Shown piece after piece: positions 63,863-64,000 of a stretch of 64,000 nucleotides of DNA. Each line of letters begins with the position of its first letter. The first letter of the stretch is position 1. Under the pieces are notes generated by a model. The model was given only the letters and a program-made list of their open reading frames with translations. It made no database searches and had not been told where the DNA came from. Made by a program: the position numbers and the translations under genes. The DNA comes from Atopobiaceae bacterium (GTDB taxonomy: Bacteria > Actinomycetota > Coriobacteriia > Coriobacteriales > Atopobiaceae): contig JAKVON010000009.1 of NCBI GenBank assembly GCA_022482785.1, positions 1 through 64,000 on the forward strand. The letters run 5' to 3'.

Positions 63863-64000
63863 CGGGGCACCACCACGACGCTGGGCATCACGTTCGAGGC
63901 GAACGACTCGTACGTGATGATGTAGTCCGACGAGTTGATCCTGAGGCCATAGGCATCCTCGAGGTGCGTTATCGAGGAGGGGTATGAGCCCTCGACCGCG
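63859..64000 (-). CDS. Pilus-cluster protein, partial (runs off right edge)
   Basis: Only the last 46 codons are in the window, reading AVEGSYPSSITHLEDAYGLR ... NVMPSVVVVPR and a stop that overlaps the next gene by ATGA. The tail SYPSSITHLEDAYGLRINSSDYIITYESFASN looks like the outer domain of another pilin-type protein. The start lies beyond base 64000. Confidence 0.6.
   Translation of the reverse strand, partial: AVEGSYPSSITHLEDAYGLRINSSDYIITYESFASNVMPSVVVVPR

Overview
The window reads as chromosome from a high-GC, Gram-positive-type anaerobe. Coding sequence is strongly GC-rich, with GAG, CTC and GCC dominant. It carries a SUF cluster in the order sufC-B-D-S-U, a gatCAB operon, Tat-like and lipobox signal sequences, secreted subtilases with a C-terminal anchor, and many sugar transport and glycosidase genes. 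This fits the actinobacterial class Coriobacteriia (Olsenella/Atopobiaceae-like). That placement is an inference from gene content, not from a marker search.

Bases 1 to about 10,310 form an accessory island. In order it holds an IS3-family transposase joined to a 5'-truncated IS1249-like transposase, then a retron on the minus strand. The retron consists of a structured msr-msd RNA gene, a nucleoside-deoxyribosyltransferase-like effector and a retron reverse transcriptase. After it come an unknown protein, a YraN-like protein lacking its nuclease motif, several long perfect hairpins, an AlbA_2/GHKL ATP-binding protein and a tyrosine integrase. The island ends at a 45-base copy of the 3' half of an initiator tRNA-Met gene followed by that gene's terminator. 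This is the signature of integration into a tRNA-fMet gene; the intact tRNA copy should lie left of the window. The retron is the most interesting system here.

From 10.3 to 26.3 kb lies ordinary chromosome: a DUF5684 membrane protein, an FKBP isomerase with an alpha/beta hydrolase, and an alpha-glucosidase divergent from a four-gene oligosaccharide ABC transporter. A TreR-like GntR regulator and a PTS alpha-glucoside EIICB follow. Matching TGTTTAAACA-type palindromes in front of the ABC operon and the PTS gene suggest one regulon. A Zn/Cd P-type ATPase, a EIIA-Glc protein and a Gfo/Idh/MocA oxidoreductase close this part.

From 26.4 to 41.8 kb are two tandem, mosaic cell-surface subtilases with a hydrolase remnant between them, a GGDEF protein, a GH5 lipoprotein, a ROK kinase, a GH13 alpha-amylase and an ATP-grasp enzyme. 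From 41.8 to 50 kb are a radical SAM protein with a clear promoter/operator, an OYE-type oxidoreductase, queD, membrane proteins, class II fructose-bisphosphate aldolase and an NlpC/P60 hydrolase. From 49.8 to 55.2 kb is the SUF iron-sulfur cluster operon with an IscR-like gene. The rest is a BASS-family transporter, gatCAB, a serine hydrolase lipoprotein and the start of a type IV pilus cluster (pilT plus pilin-like proteins, minus strand) that runs off the right edge.

A caution covers the whole window. About twenty single-base frame breaks interrupt otherwise intact genes, including essential gatA, gatB and fba, and most are one extra G or C in a short G/C run. They look like sequencing or assembly errors rather than pseudogenes, and the same applies to the breaks in the retron reverse transcriptase.
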